A DNA stretch of 64,000 nt, from contig OX457056.1 of the NCBI GenBank assembly GCA_949752795.1, forward strand, positions 200,447,654-200,511,653. Reading direction: 5' to 3'. Of the stretch, positions 12,090 to 22,959 are shown piece after piece. The first letter of the stretch is position 1. Each line of letters opens with the position of its first letter. The position numbers and the translations under genes are program-made. This DNA comes from Hyperoodon ampullatus. Its lineage: Eukaryota > Chordata > Mammalia > Artiodactyla > Ziphiidae. Under the pieces are notes generated by a model. That model made no database searches. It saw only the letters and a program-made list of their open reading frames with translations, and was not told the DNA's origin.

Positions 12090-12428
12090 TCCTCTAGGAG
12101 TTTTATAGTATCTGGTCTTACATTTAGGTCTTTAATCTATTTTGAGTTTATTTTTGTGCATGGTGTTAGAGAATGTTCTAATTTCATTCTTTTTATGTAG
12201 CTGTCCAGTTTTCCCAGCACATATTGAAGAGACTGTTTTTTCTTCATTGTATATTCTTGCCTCCTTTGTTGTAGATTAATTGACCATAGGTGCGTACGTT
12301 TATTACTGGGCTTTCTATCTTGTTCTGTTGATCTATAGTTCTGTTTTTGTGCCAGTACCATACTGTTTTGATTACTGTAGCTTTGTAATATAGCATGAAG
12401 TCAGGGTGCCTGATTCCTCCAGCTAACA
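12090..12428 (-). mobile_element. L1 LINE fragment, antisense (ORF2 C-terminal part)
   Basis: The sequence from 'tctaggagttttatagtatc' to 'gtgcctgattcctccagc' matches L1 ORF2 read on the minus strand. The minus-strand frame includes '[20 protein letters not shown]', '[12 protein letters not shown]' and '[16 protein letters not shown]'. It ends abruptly at 12,428, where a second L1 starts over from a more C-terminal position, so two L1 insertions abut. Confidence 0.85.
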
Positions 12429-13704
12429 GTGTCTTTTGCAGAGCAGAAATTTTTAATTTCAATAAAGTCCAGCTTATTAATTTTTGTTTTCTTTCATGGG
12501 TCATGCCTTTGGTGTTGTATCTAAAAAGTCATTGCCAAACTCAAGGTCATCTGGATTTTCTCCTCTGTTGTCTTCTAGGATTTTATGGTTTTGTGTTTTA
12601 TACATTTAGATCTTTGATCAATTTTGAGTTAATTTTTGGGAAGGGTGTAAGTTATGTATCTAGATTTTTTTTTTGGCATGTGGATTTCCAGTTGTTCCAA
12701 CATCATTTATTGAAAATACTGTATTTTCTCCATTGTATTGCTTTTGTTCCTTTGTCTATATTTATAAGGATCTGTTACTGGAATTGCTTTCTGTTTCATT
12801 GATCTATTTGTCAGTTTTTTCCATCATACTCCTGAAGTCAGATAGTGTTAGTCCTCCAACTTGGTTTTTCTCCTTCAATGTTGTTTGGCTATTTTGTGTC
12901 TTTTGCCTTTCCATATAAACTTTAGGATCAGTTTGTCAATATCCACAAAATAAGTTGTTGGGATTTTGATTGGGATTACATTAAATCTACAGATCAAGTT
13001 ACAAAGAACTGACATCTTGACAATAGTGAGTTTTCCTAGCCATGAACATGAAATATTTCTTCTTTGGATTGTTTCATCAGGGTTTTGTAGTTTTCCTCAT
13101 ATAGACCTGGTACATATTTTGTTAGATTTATTCCAAGGCATTTCTTTTTTGGGGTGCTAATATAAATGGTATTGTGTTTTTAATTTCAAAATTGACTTGT
13201 ACATTGCTGGTATATAGGAAAGTGATTGACTTTTGTATGTTAAATCTGTATTCTGCTACACTGCTATAATCACTTATGAGTTCCAGGAGCTCTTTTTCAA
13301 TTCTTTTGGATTTTTTACATAGACAATCATGCCATCTGAGAACAAAGACAGTTTTATATCTTCCTTCCCAATCAGTGTATCTTTTCTTTCCTTTGCTTGT
13401 TTTTTTCATTAGCTATGAATTCTAGTTCAGTGTTGAAAAGATGTAGTGAGAGGGATATCCTTGCCTTGTTCCTGATCTTAGTGGGAAAGCTTCTAATTTC
13501 TCACCATAAGCGTAATGTTAACTATAGGTCTTTTGTGGATATTCTTTATCAAGTGAGGAAATTCCCCTCTATTCCTAGTTTCTGAAAGTTTTTTCATGAG
13601 TGCATATTGGGTTTTTTCAAATACTTTCTCTACATCTATCTATTGATATGATCATGTGATTATTTTCTTCTTTAGCCTGATGTGATGGATGACATTAATT
13701 GATT

Positions 13705-13979
13705 CTTTTCTAAGAAATTTTTTTAACTGTACAGGCCAAACACAACACTTATAAAGGCTGAATTCAGCCCACGAACCTCCAGTTTGCAACCACTATTTCA
13801 AATATTTACTTATTTATTTGGCTGCTCCGGGTCTTATTTGCAGCACGTGGGATCTTTAGTTGCAGCATGTGGGCTCTTAGTTGTGGCATGTGAGACCCAG
13901 TTCCCTGACCAGGGATCGAACCCAGGTCCCCTGCATTGTGAGCACAGAGTCTTAACCATGGGGTCACCAGGGAAGTCCC
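13705..13979 (-). mobile_element. CHR-type SINE with extra 3' sequence, antisense, in L1
   Basis: The direct repeat 'gacattaattgatt' at 13,691-13,704 and 13,980-13,993 bounds the whole insertion. The SINE body is about 13,803-13,979. Between the left repeat and the SINE lie about 95 bp that are neither L1 nor SINE. Read on the minus strand, this extra block follows the SINE's 'aaataaataagtaaat' tail and ends in its own A-rich run. It contains 'gtggttgcaaactggaggtt', which resembles a hAT-type transposon terminus. See findings. Confidence 0.8.
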
Positions 13980-14526
13980 GACATTAATTGATTTTTGAAT
14001 GTTGAACCAGCCTTGCATACCTGGGATAAATCCCACTTCTTTCTGGTGTGTAATTCTTTTTATACATTTTTCGATTTGACTTGCTAATATTTTGTTGAGA
14101 ATGTCTGTATCTATGTTCCTGAGAGATATTAGTCTGTAGTTTTCTTGTAATGTCTTTGTCTGGTTTTGATATTTGGGAAATGTTGACTTCATAGAATGAG
14201 TTAGGAAATATTCCCTCTGCTTGTATGTTATAAAAGAGACTATAGAGAATTGGTATATTTTCTTCTTTAAATGTTTGGTAGAACCCATCTGGGCCTGGCG
14301 ACTTCTGTTTTGGAAGGTTACAAGTTATTGGTTCAATTTCTTTAATAGATACAGTCCTATTTAGATTGTCTCTTCCTTCCTGCATGTTTTGGCCCACTGT
14401 GTCTTTCAAAAGTGGTCCATTTCATCTAGGTTATCAAATTGGCGGGCATAGCATTGTTCATAGAATTCCTTTATTATCCTTTTAAAGTCCATGAGATCTG
14501 TAGTGATGGCCTCGCTATTCATTTTG

Positions 14527-14723
14527 TTGATGTTGTTGTTAAATATTTATTTATCTGTCTGGCTATGCCAGGTCTTAGTTGCAGCACACAGGATCTTTCA
14601 GTTGCGGCACATGGGATCTTTTAGTTGTTTCATGTGGGATCTAGTTCCCTGACCAGGGATCGAACCCAGGCCCCCTCACATTGGGAGCGCAGAGTCTTAA
14701 CCACTGGGCCACCAGGGAAGTGC
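14527..14723 (-). mobile_element. CHR-type SINE, antisense, in L1
   Basis: It begins with an 'aaatatttatttatct' tail, carries 'ccctgaccagggatcgaacc', and ends 'gggccaccagggaagtgc'. Flanking 'gctattcatttt' (14,514) and 'ctattcattttt' (14,726) form a likely target duplication in the host L1. Confidence 0.9.
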
Positions 14724-15540
14724 CTCTATTCATTTTTGATATTAGTAATTTGTGTCCTCTCATTCTTCATTATTAGTTTGGCCAGAGGCTTACCAATTTT
14801 TAAAAAATCTTTTCAAAGAACTAGCTTTTGGTTTCATTGATTTTCTATTTTGGTTTCCTGTTTTCAATTTTATTGATTTCTGCTTTAATTTTTATTATTT
14901 TTTTTCTCCTGCTTACTTTGGCTTTAATTTGCTCTTCTTTTTTCTATTTTTCTAAGGGGGAAACTTAAGATGATTGATTTTAGGTTTCTTCCTTTCTCAT
15001 ACATGCATTCAATGCTATAAATTTCTCTCTAAGGACTGTTTTTGCTACATCCTACAAACTTTGATAATTTGTGTTTTCATTTTCATTCCATTCAAAATAT
15101 TTTAAAATTTCTCTTGAGATTTCTTCTTTGACCCATGTGTAATTTAGTATAATGTTGTTTAATCTACAAATATTTTGGCATTTTCTAGCTACCTTTCTGT
15201 AATTGATTTCTAGTTTAATTCCATTGTGGTCTGAGAGCAGTACTGTATGATTCCTATTTTTTGAAATTTATTAAAGTGTGTTTTATGGCCCAGAATGTGG
15301 TATATCTTGGTGAATGTTCCTGTGAGCTTGAAAAGAATGTGCATCCTGCTGTTGTTGGATGAAGTAGTCTATAGATGTCCACTATATGTAGTGATTGATG
15401 GGATTGTTGAGTTCAACTTTGTCCTTATTGATTTTCTGCCTGCTGGATCTGTCTATTTCTGATAGAGGGGTGTTGAATTCTACAACTATAATAGTGGATT
15501 CATCTACTTCTCCTTGCAGTTCTATCAGTTTTTGTCTCTT

Positions 15541-15748
15541 TTTTTTTTTTTTTTTGCGGTACACGGGCCTCTCACTGTTGTGGCCTCTCCCGTTGCAGAG
15601 CACAGGCTCTGGACGCACAGGCTCAGCGGCCATGGCTCACGGACCTAGCCGCTCTGTGGCATGTGGGATCTTCCCGGACCAGGGCACAAACCCGTGTCCC
15701 CTGCATTGGCAGGCGGACTCTCAACCACTGCGCCACCAGGGAAGCCCC
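15541..15748 (-). mobile_element. CHR-type SINE, antisense, in L1 (young subtype)
   Basis: A poly-T run is followed by 'gcggtacacgggcctctcac' and ends 'gcgccaccagggaagccc'. This is the GC-rich, low-divergence subtype that recurs at 21.6, 23.7, 30.8, 34.4, 36.1 and 61.0 kb. Confidence 0.93.
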
Positions 15749-16180
15749 TGTCTCATGTATTTTGATGCTCTGTTAGGTGCATACACATTAAGGATTGTTA
15801 TGTCTTTGTGAAAAATTGACCCCTTTATAATTATGTAATGTCTCTCTTTATCCCACATAACTTTCCTTCTTCTGAAGTTGTTCTGAAATTAATATAGCTA
15901 TTCTCACTTCCTTTTGATTAGTGTTAGCATGGCACATCTTTTTCCATCCATTTACTTTTAATCTATATGCGTCTTTATATTTAAAGTGGGTTTCTTATAG
16001 ACATAGTTGGGTCTTGTTTTTTACTGACTCTGACAATCTCTATTTTAATTTGTATATTTAGACCATTGATACTTAAAGTGATTACTGATATAGTTGGATT
16101 AATATCTACCATATTTGTTATTGTTTTATACTTGTTGCTCTTATTCTTTGTTCTTATTTTTGTCTTCTACTCTTTTTGTC

Positions 16181-16288
16181 TTTTTTTTTTTTTGGCCATG
16201 CTGTGCAGCTTGTGGGATCTTAGTTCCCTGACCAGGGATCGAACCCTTCCCCCCTGCAGTGCAAACGCAGAATCCTTACCACTGGACC
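16181..16288 (-). mobile_element. Short CHR-type SINE, antisense, in L1
   Basis: It runs from poly-T and 'ggccatgctgtgcagcttgt' through 'ccctgaccagggatcgaacc' to 'ccttaccactggacc'. The extreme SINE 5' end is missing. Confidence 0.85.
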
Positions 16289-17099
16289 AAAGAATCAGAG
16301 ATTCTTTCCTTAGCTGTGTCCAGTCTACTAATAAGCCTATTACATGCATTCTTTATTTCTACTCATTTCTATTACAGTGCATTTGACTCTAGCATTTCAT
16401 TTTGATTCTTTCTTAGAATTTCTCTTTGCCTACATGGCCCATCTGCTCTTGCATGCTGTCTACTTCATCTCTTAGAGACCCTAACATATTAATCATAGTT
16501 GTTTAAAATTCCTAGTCTGATAATCCCAACATCCCTGCCATATTTGAGGCTTGCTCTGTCTCTTCAAACTGTGTTTTTTGCCTTTTAGTATGCCCTGTAA
16601 TTTTTTCTTTATAGCTGGACATGACATTCTGGGTAAAAGGAACAGCTGAAAATAGGCCTTTAGTAATGTGGTGGTAAGGAGTGGAGGGAGAGGAAATGTT
16701 TTATGGTCCAGTGATTAGATCTCAGCCTTTTTAGTGAGACTGTGCCTCTGGACTGTGAACTTCACAAGTGCTTCTCAGCTCCCTCCCTTAGGTGGGACAA
16801 GAAGGCTAGAGTGGGCTGGAGTTGGGTATTTCTCTTCCCCCCAGGTTGGTTAGGCTTAACCCAGTAGATTAAGCTCTGGTTAAATAGTTTCTTCTGAGGG
16901 CAGACTTTAAGAAGAATAAAATGCTCTGGTATATTTCAAATGGTTAATTTTCCCCTCCCCCTGCCAGAAGCATTAGGAGATTTTTCTCCGATATTCACTG
17001 TGAGAACCTCCTCAAGGTAAAACTCACAAAAGTGTGCAGTGTTCCCCTATAACTGAGTCCCCGTGGATCTTTTTGATATCTTGGACTTGACTGAGACTC

Positions 17100-17592
17100 A
17101 GTCATCAAGTGGAGATTTGTGAACAAGATCCAGAAGCAAATGAATGCCATCTTGGAGGGATTCACAGAACTCCCTCCTACTGATCTGATTTAAAATGCTG
17201 ATGAAAGTAAGCTGGAGTTGCTGATGTGCAGCCTTGGCAATGTGGACGTGAAAGACTGGAGACAACATTTATATACAAGAAGGACTACTGCCCAGACCAC
17301 CCTGTCATTCAGTGGTTCTGGAAGGCTGTGCTGCTGATGGACACTGAGAAGCATATCCAGTTTTACTGCAGTCTGTCACGGAAACATCCTGAGTACCCAG
17401 GAATGGATTGGCCTAATTTTATGGTTCCAGTGGTCCCCAGCTGTTTACAATATAGCAATGGCGAAGTCCTGAAAAACTTCCCAGAGCTCACACATTCTTT
17501 AATTGCCTTGACTTATCTCCAACTGAAACCTTTGAAGATTTATGAGAGAAACTTGTGGTTGTGGAAGATACACAAGGATTTGAAGGTGTGAA
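17100..17592 (+). pseudogene. NEDD4-family HECT ubiquitin-ligase processed pseudogene (NEDD4L-like)
   Basis: The + strand encodes the end of a HECT catalytic domain in at least two frames. First comes '[19 protein letters not shown]' at about 17,116-17,172, with an in-frame stop soon after. Next, after a frame change, '[19 protein letters not shown]' at about 17,286-17,342. Last is a degenerate C-lobe tail ending in 'TFEDL', a stop, and 'TQGFEGV' near 17,531-17,590. No introns interrupt it, as expected of a reverse-transcribed mRNA. '[18 protein letters not shown]' and 'TFEDL' fit my memory of NEDD4L better than NEDD4. The FVTGTSRVP-type block normally before the catalytic Cys is not readable, so the copy is certainly inactive. 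The parent assignment is tentative. Confidence 0.8.
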
Positions 17593-17734
17593 TTAAGTGC
17601 CCCTTGCCTTGGGATGGTTGTTTGTGGAGCAAGTCCTGCTTGCGCTTTTGTATTTGCCTAACAGACTTGGCAGAGGCAATGGCAGAATAGCAGGTGCAGG
17701 GAGTGGCTCCTGGAGCAGAGCCTTTGCTCATGCA

Positions 17735-18465
17735 CTTGTGTAACAGAAAGTGGGGTCCAGCTGCTCACAGCTCAAAAGCCAATAAAGAGGTAAGGTTCGT
17801 GGAAAGGAAAGTTTGCTTTATTTTGGTTGCCGGCAACCGGGGCAGGGGGTGGGGGGCAGGGGGTGGACGCCTGTCCAAAGGCCAACTCCCCCCCACTGAC
17901 AATCAGTGGGCAAGAACCTTTATAGACAGAGGGAGGGGGCTACATGCAGAAGCAGCACAGTCAGCTCTGACAGTCATGTTGAAATTGGCCATCAGTGGTC
18001 TGATCAGTGTCATCTTGATTGTTTTAAGTACAGTTAGTCTTTAGTTCCAGGGTCGGTTTGTTCCCATTTCTTCGAGGCCAGTTCTCGGAACTGTGGCAGC
18101 TTAAGTCATGGCTACATCATGTAGTTAACTTCTTCCACCTGGTAGGGGTTTCAATATCTACAAGACAGCTCACAGGATATGGCTCAGAATTATTATCTAT
18201 AGCCCTTGAGAGGAACTAAAAGTCCTTGACTATGCTTAATGACTAAATTATTATTATTTGGTCTCCCTTGACTGTTTCTGTATTTTCTCACTTCTCTGAT
18301 TAAGCTTCTTTTTTGGCTAAAGTTTTTCCACAGACAAAAGTCAGGCTGAGAACATAGGGGGCAAGAACCATAGGGTCCTTCTCTGTTTCACTTACCCAAG
18401 TTCAGATGTGGGAACCTAGTCCCAGGTCTTGCATTTTCCACCACAAATTATCAACTGGATGATAT
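17735..18465 (-). mobile_element. Endogenous retrovirus LTR-like segment, antisense
   Basis: The region has the texture of an antisense LTR. Near the left end is a 'ctttattttggttgccggcaaccgggg' segment with a reversed polyadenylation-like 'ctttatt', followed by a G-rich tract and 'gggcaagaacctttatag' with a possible reversed TATA-like motif. No gag, pol or env frame is attached. Boundaries are approximate and the family is unassigned. Confidence 0.55.
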
Positions 18466-18469
18466 CAAC

Positions 18470-19017
18470 TGGCTACACTAATTACATTTCAGGAGAATTT
18501 ATTCTATTTATGTCATGCCTCTGTAGGTAAAGCCCTTAATAAGTATTTTACATACTTAAAAAAACAAAAACAAAAACCTCTCAGTGACCCTGACTCTCCG
18601 ACACTGAGCTTCTATCAATTAGTCAATTATAGTTCAGCTTTTCCTACCCTGGCACTGGTTCCACAGAAATATTAGTTCATGGATTTTTGTTCTGGTAAAT
18701 AGTGATTCTCTGCATTTGCCTGTCTCTCTGATTTGGGGGACAGCAGTTTGCCCTGTGACCTCACTTCTCTTATCCATCTGAGAAAAATTTTTGACTTTTC
18801 AGTTTGTTTAGCTTTATACTTGTTAGAATGGAATAGTAACTTTCACGGCCCTTCATGCCAGAACCACACACTTCTTTTTCCATTTAATATTATATGTATA
18901 TTCCACCTGTGTCAGTACGTATTCTATAATCTAAGCATTTGTTTTAATGAAATTTAGATCCTCCACTTTCTCTTTTTTTTGGCTACACAAAATGTTTAAG
19001 CACAAACAAGTACAAAT
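18470..19017. other. Intergenic sequence, no gene seen
   Basis: No repeat family or coding block is recognised. It contains a small 'aaaacaaaaacaaaaacc' A-rich stretch near 18,560. Confidence 0.45.
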
Positions 19018-19028
19018 CCTGCTTCTTT

Positions 19029-19217
19029 TTTTTTGAAAAAATATATTTATTTATTTGGCTGCACCGGGTTTTAGTTGTGGCACATGGGATCTTGGTTGCC
19101 GCATGCGGGATCTTTAGTTGTGGCATGCAGGATCTAGTTCCCTGACCAGGGGGTTGAACCCGGGCCCCCTGCATTGGGAGTGTGGAGTCTTAACCACTGG
19201 ACCACCAGGGAAGTCCC
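19029..19217 (-). mobile_element. CHR-type SINE, antisense
   Basis: It starts with 'tttttttgaaaaaatatatttattt' and ends 'ctggaccaccagggaagtcc'. Flanking 'cctgctt' at 19,018-19,024 and 19,218-19,224 is the target duplication. Confidence 0.9.
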
Positions 19218-19219
19218 CT

Positions 19220-20009
19220 GCTTGTTTTAAAATGTGATTATAATCTCTATTAGTCACCTCTGGTTCCTCTTACTTGCAAGAGACATCATGGGGGTTTCAT
19301 TTTATTTTTAGAATACCACTCCTCAGGTCCTCTCCTAAATCTCGATGAACATTACCAAGCATAGCTAATTTGCTCTCACAACTTACTTGCTACACAAATG
19401 CAGTCAATAAATCCTCCTCCATTTGCTTGAGAAATAGAGGTCTAACATCATTGTCAGAGAATAACAGGTATTTTGTTAGACTTGCAATACTGGTGTTGCT
19501 TTTCAATCTGTTTTTTGAAAGAATAGAACTTGCTTAGAGTTTGGCAATTTATAAATCTTGATTTATATAATGGGTCCTCATTTAAATTTTTTAATTGCCT
19601 AAATTTTAATAACAGTTTCTTCTCACTCTCTTGAGCTTATTTAAAGAGTCCTGAAGGGACATGAATTGGAATTGTGTTAATTTAGAAGCTTTAGTATGCT
19701 AATCAAAGAAAGCTGACTCCTGTATGCTAGAGACTTTCTAAGGCCCCTTAGATATTGGCCTTTATTAAAGTCAAAAGTTCCTATAGAAGTTTATGCATAC
19801 TTTTATCATCCCTGGTAAAGGAATTCCATTTTGCAGATATTGACAACTAATGGGTAAACATGAAAAAAGCTAATGGTTTAGAGGAAAGAAGAAGGCTCTG
19901 AGCCTTAGAATTACACACTGGTGTATAATATACACAGTGTATTCTAACTCTGATCAGAAGCACATGAAAATAACAACTTCTCAAACATAAAATTTTAAAT
20001 GCCAGTAAA
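19220..20009. other. Intergenic sequence, no gene seen
   Basis: AT-rich with no recognisable repeat or coding signal. The last 100 bases could belong to an extended LTR insertion, but nothing marks a boundary. Confidence 0.4.
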
Positions 20010-20496
20010 TGTAACCCCACAGGACCCTGTGGGGCCTTCCTAGGACAGACCCCTCCCCCATATCCTCTGCTTTAGCTCCTCTCTGAAGTACCCAGATAAT
20101 AGCCTTTATGCACATTTCTTGAGCTTTTTTTTACAGATGCTAAAACCACCACCAAATGGAAGAAATTAACTACTTGATGATCATGAGCACGTAGCCCCCA
20201 GACCTACTGGCGCCTAAGGATTGATAATGTTAACCCCTCTGACACCGCCCTGTTACCTCACAATCAACCAATCAGAGAATTGTGCATGAGCTGATTGCAT
20301 ACCCTGGGAAGCCCCTCCCTCACCTAGCCTTTAAAAATGCTTTTTGAAGCCTATCGAGGAATTCTGGTGTTTTGAGCAGCAGCACTCCTTGCTGACGCGC
20401 TGCAATAAACGCTGCACCTTCCTTTACCACAACCCAGTGTCAGTAGAGTGGCTTTACTGCGCGCGGGCCAGTAGACCCAAGTTTGGTTCGGTAACA
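20010..20496 (+). mobile_element. Solo-type ERV1-like LTR, sense
   Basis: It begins TGTAACCCCACAGG and ends GGTTCGGTAACA, matching the TG...CA rule. In order it holds a CCAAT-type box ('caaccaatcagag', about 20,264), a TATA-like 'cctttaaaaatgc' (about 20,329), and a polyadenylation signal AATAAA at 20,404-20,409 upstream of a GT-rich run. That order is U3-R-U5. A fragment of the same family lies antisense at 59,789-59,955. Confidence 0.75.
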
Positions 20497-21262
20497 GAAA
20501 TACCAGAATTATGACAGACAAAAGCAAGCAAGCAAGGTTAACAGATGAAGATTTCCTGTTGTCTGCTACCTGCCACGGAATGGTTTCCTGTTGAATGCCA
20601 CCTGACAGAAATTGCCACTGATGAATGGTCAAACAGCCAAAATCCCACATTACTGACACTAGAGGGGAAGAATAATTTGATAAATGCAAATCTGAAAAGT
20701 GACTTGGCTGGTGAGAGCCAAAAAGCTCAATCGCTATCTACACCACTCACCAGAAGATCCAGGAAAGGTGAGCTGTGGGCCTATGGGTTCAACATTGGAA
20801 TGAGGTTTACCTTCAGGCTGTATACTTCTCTTGGCTCTGATGATAGATCTCAGGTGGGAGAGTCTCGGTAAACCTCTCTGGGTTGATCACCTCCATTGCT
20901 GCTTCCTGCTTTCTGTTTTCTTGGGAGATCTCATTCAGCCCTGCTGCTGCTGCCCTCCTTGCCCATTCCAAGCATGACTGGGGTGGCCTTACTCTCTGTG
21001 AAGGTGGAATTGCATTGGAGGGGTTTCTCTCAGCTCTTCTGCCTCTGCCCTAACTTTCCGTCGGTGAAAGCTTAGAACGCCGCGGTGTTTACTCTCAGCT
21101 CTCCTAACCGCTTTCTCCAATTTTGTTGTACTGTTCTCAGCACTTGGTAAGACCAGTGTGGCAAAGAATTGGGGACAGTGCAGTCTTGAAACCGCACAAC
21201 TGAGATGGGACTTGAACCCAGCCAAAACCCAGATTGGGATTTGAACCCATGGGCTGAAACTC
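20497..21262. other. Unassigned block between two LTR-like segments
   Basis: No coding frame is readable. Just before the SINE pair, a phrase like 'gggacttgaacccagccaaa' / 'gggatttgaacccatgggct' occurs as a loose tandem. Position suggests retroviral leader sequence antisense to the LTR at 21,830-22,330, but I could not identify a clear primer-binding site, so this is inference. Confidence 0.35.
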
Positions 21263-21280
21263 GAATCCACTGTCTTTTTT

Positions 21281-21591
21281 AATTATGGTTTTTTTTTTTT
21301 TTTTGGCTGCACTGGGTCTTCGTTGCTGCACACGGGCTTTCGCTAGTTGTGGAGAGCGGGGGCTGCTCTTCATTGCGGCGGGCAGGCTTCTCATTGCGGT
21401 GGCCCCTCTTGTTGCGGAGTGCGGGCTCCTGGCGCGCGGGCTTCAATAGTTGTGACACGCAGGCTCAGTAGTTGTAGCGCATGGGTTTAGTTGCTCCACG
21501 GCATGTGGGATCTTCCTGGACCAGGGATCGAACCCTTGTCCCCTGCATTGGCAGGCGGATTCTTAACCACTGTGCCACCAGGGAAGTCCCT
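21281..21591 (-). mobile_element. CHR-type SINE, antisense, full length
   Basis: It runs from poly-T and 'ggctgcactgggtcttcgtt' to 'gccaccagggaagtccc'. The flank 'gaatccactgtctttt' occurs at 21,263-21,278 and again at 21,592-21,607, giving a perfect 16-bp target duplication. Confidence 0.94.
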
Positions 21592-21605
21592 GAATCCACT
21601 GTCTT

Positions 21606-21817
21606 TTTTTTTTTTTTTTTTTTGCAGTACGCGGGCCTCTCACTGTTGTGGCCTCTCCCGTTGTGGAGCACAGGCTCCGGACGCGCAGGCCCAGCGGCCC
21701 TGGCTCACGGGCCTAGCTGCTCCGCGGCATGTGGGATCTTCCCAGACCGGGGCACGAACCCGTGTCCCCTGCATCGGCAGGCAGACTCTCAACCACTGCG
21801 CCACTAGGGAAGCCCCC
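21606..21817 (-). mobile_element. CHR-type SINE, antisense, second insertion at the same site
   Basis: Young subtype ('gcagtacgcgggcctctcac' to 'gcgccactagggaagcccc'). It sits immediately after the duplicated flank of the preceding SINE and is followed by a third copy of that flank, 'ccactgtctttt' at 21,818-21,829. The second SINE therefore entered the target duplication made by the first, or the reverse. Confidence 0.93.
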
Positions 21818-21829
21818 CACTGTCTTTTA

Positions 21830-22330
21830 ATTAAGATTGCACACCTGGTCTCAGGGCTTAATGAAGCTCAGGTTCTTTATGTCTCAGCGCAGAGGAATTC
21901 AGTGAGAGACAGAGTAATAGGTAAGAAGTGCGTTTATTTAGAGAGATACACATTTCATAGACAGAATGCAGTCCGTCTCAAAAGGTGAGAGGCCCCGAAA
22001 TATGGGGTGGTTAGTTTTTATGGACTGGGTAATCTCACAGATTAATGGGTGGGAGGGTTATTCCAACTATTTGGGGGAAGGGGCAGGGATTTCCAGGAAT
22101 TGGGCCACTGCCCACTTTTAGCCTTTTATGGTCAGCCTTGGAACTGTCATGGCGCCTGTGGCACTGTCATTTAGCTTGCTGCTGTATTACAATGAGCATA
22201 TAACGAGGCTCAAGGTCTACTGGAAGTTGAATCTTCTGCCATCTTGGACCTAATCGGTTCTAACCAGTTTATGTCATATCCACAACGGCTATGTCATTCT
22301 TAAAGGGTTGTGCCCTGCCCCCTTCCCTCC
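21830..22330 (-). mobile_element. ERV LTR-like segment, antisense
   Basis: It starts after the SINE pair with 'aattaagattgcacacctgg', includes 'gtgcgtttatttagagagat' (a reversed polyadenylation-like region) and ends in a C-rich 'tgccctgcccccttcc'. The texture is that of an antisense LTR. No internal gene remains. Family and exact ends are not assigned. Confidence 0.55.
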
Positions 22331-22334
22331 TGTT

Positions 22335-22955
22335 TCATTCTGACTGTTTCTCTGGTTCCTCTAGAGTATAATCTGTCAGCCCCACACATGGCCTGGAAAA
22401 GTTTTTTAGAAGATAGTGATTTCTGCTGAACCCCCTTTATGGTAGACTACTCCCTGCTCCATTTCAGGCAGAGATGAAAGCTGCTGTGACCCTCTTCTGT
22501 CTTATAAAGGTCTTGTCGTTTCTGGAGTTTAGTTGGCAAACTTTTCTTTAAAGGGTCAAATAGGAAATATTTGGGACTGTGTGACCCAAGAGGCAAAATT
22601 GAGCAGTTCTTACTGAAAGGCTGTTCATATTGAATAGTCTTTTTCACATTTTATAATTAAAAATGTAAAAACCAATCTTAGTTCCAAGACCAGACAAAAG
22701 TAGGGGCAGATGAATTTGGCTCATGGGGCAAATCAACCTCTCGTTCGGTTCATTTAGATTTCTTTGTATCCTCATTGGTGGATTTTTAAAAATCTATGAT
22801 TATATCATCTTTCCAGCTTGTTCCTGTTTGTACGGTCAGAGGTCTGTTCCAAAGCCACTATAATAATGTCATGCCTTTATCTGATCCTGGATCTGATCTT
22901 ATTTCAAGGCCTAAATCATTTTCTGCTGTTAGAAACACACAAAGAAGTATGGAAG
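22335..22955. other. Intergenic sequence, no gene seen
   Basis: No repeat or coding block is recognised between the LTR-like segment and the next L1. Confidence 0.4.
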
Positions 22956-22959
22956 TCCA

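Larger units (their letters stand above)
12429..16800 (-). mobile_element. Old L1 LINE, antisense, long but decayed
   Basis: A minus-strand L1 spans the ORF2 C-terminus, RT (13,984-14,409 shows '[18 protein letters not shown]') and endonuclease-proximal regions (15,395-16,150), possibly reaching further 5' sequence to about 16,800-17,060. Stops and shifts are frequent. Four antisense SINEs have inserted (13.70-13.98, 14.53-14.72, 15.54-15.75 and 16.18-16.29 kb). The right boundary is uncertain. Confidence 0.85.

Noticed and set aside
20497..21262. Retroviral primer-binding site next to the antisense LTR-like segment
   Set aside because: Phrases such as 'ggatttgaaccc' look tRNA-like, but none matches a primer-binding site I can name, and gag or pol text is absent.
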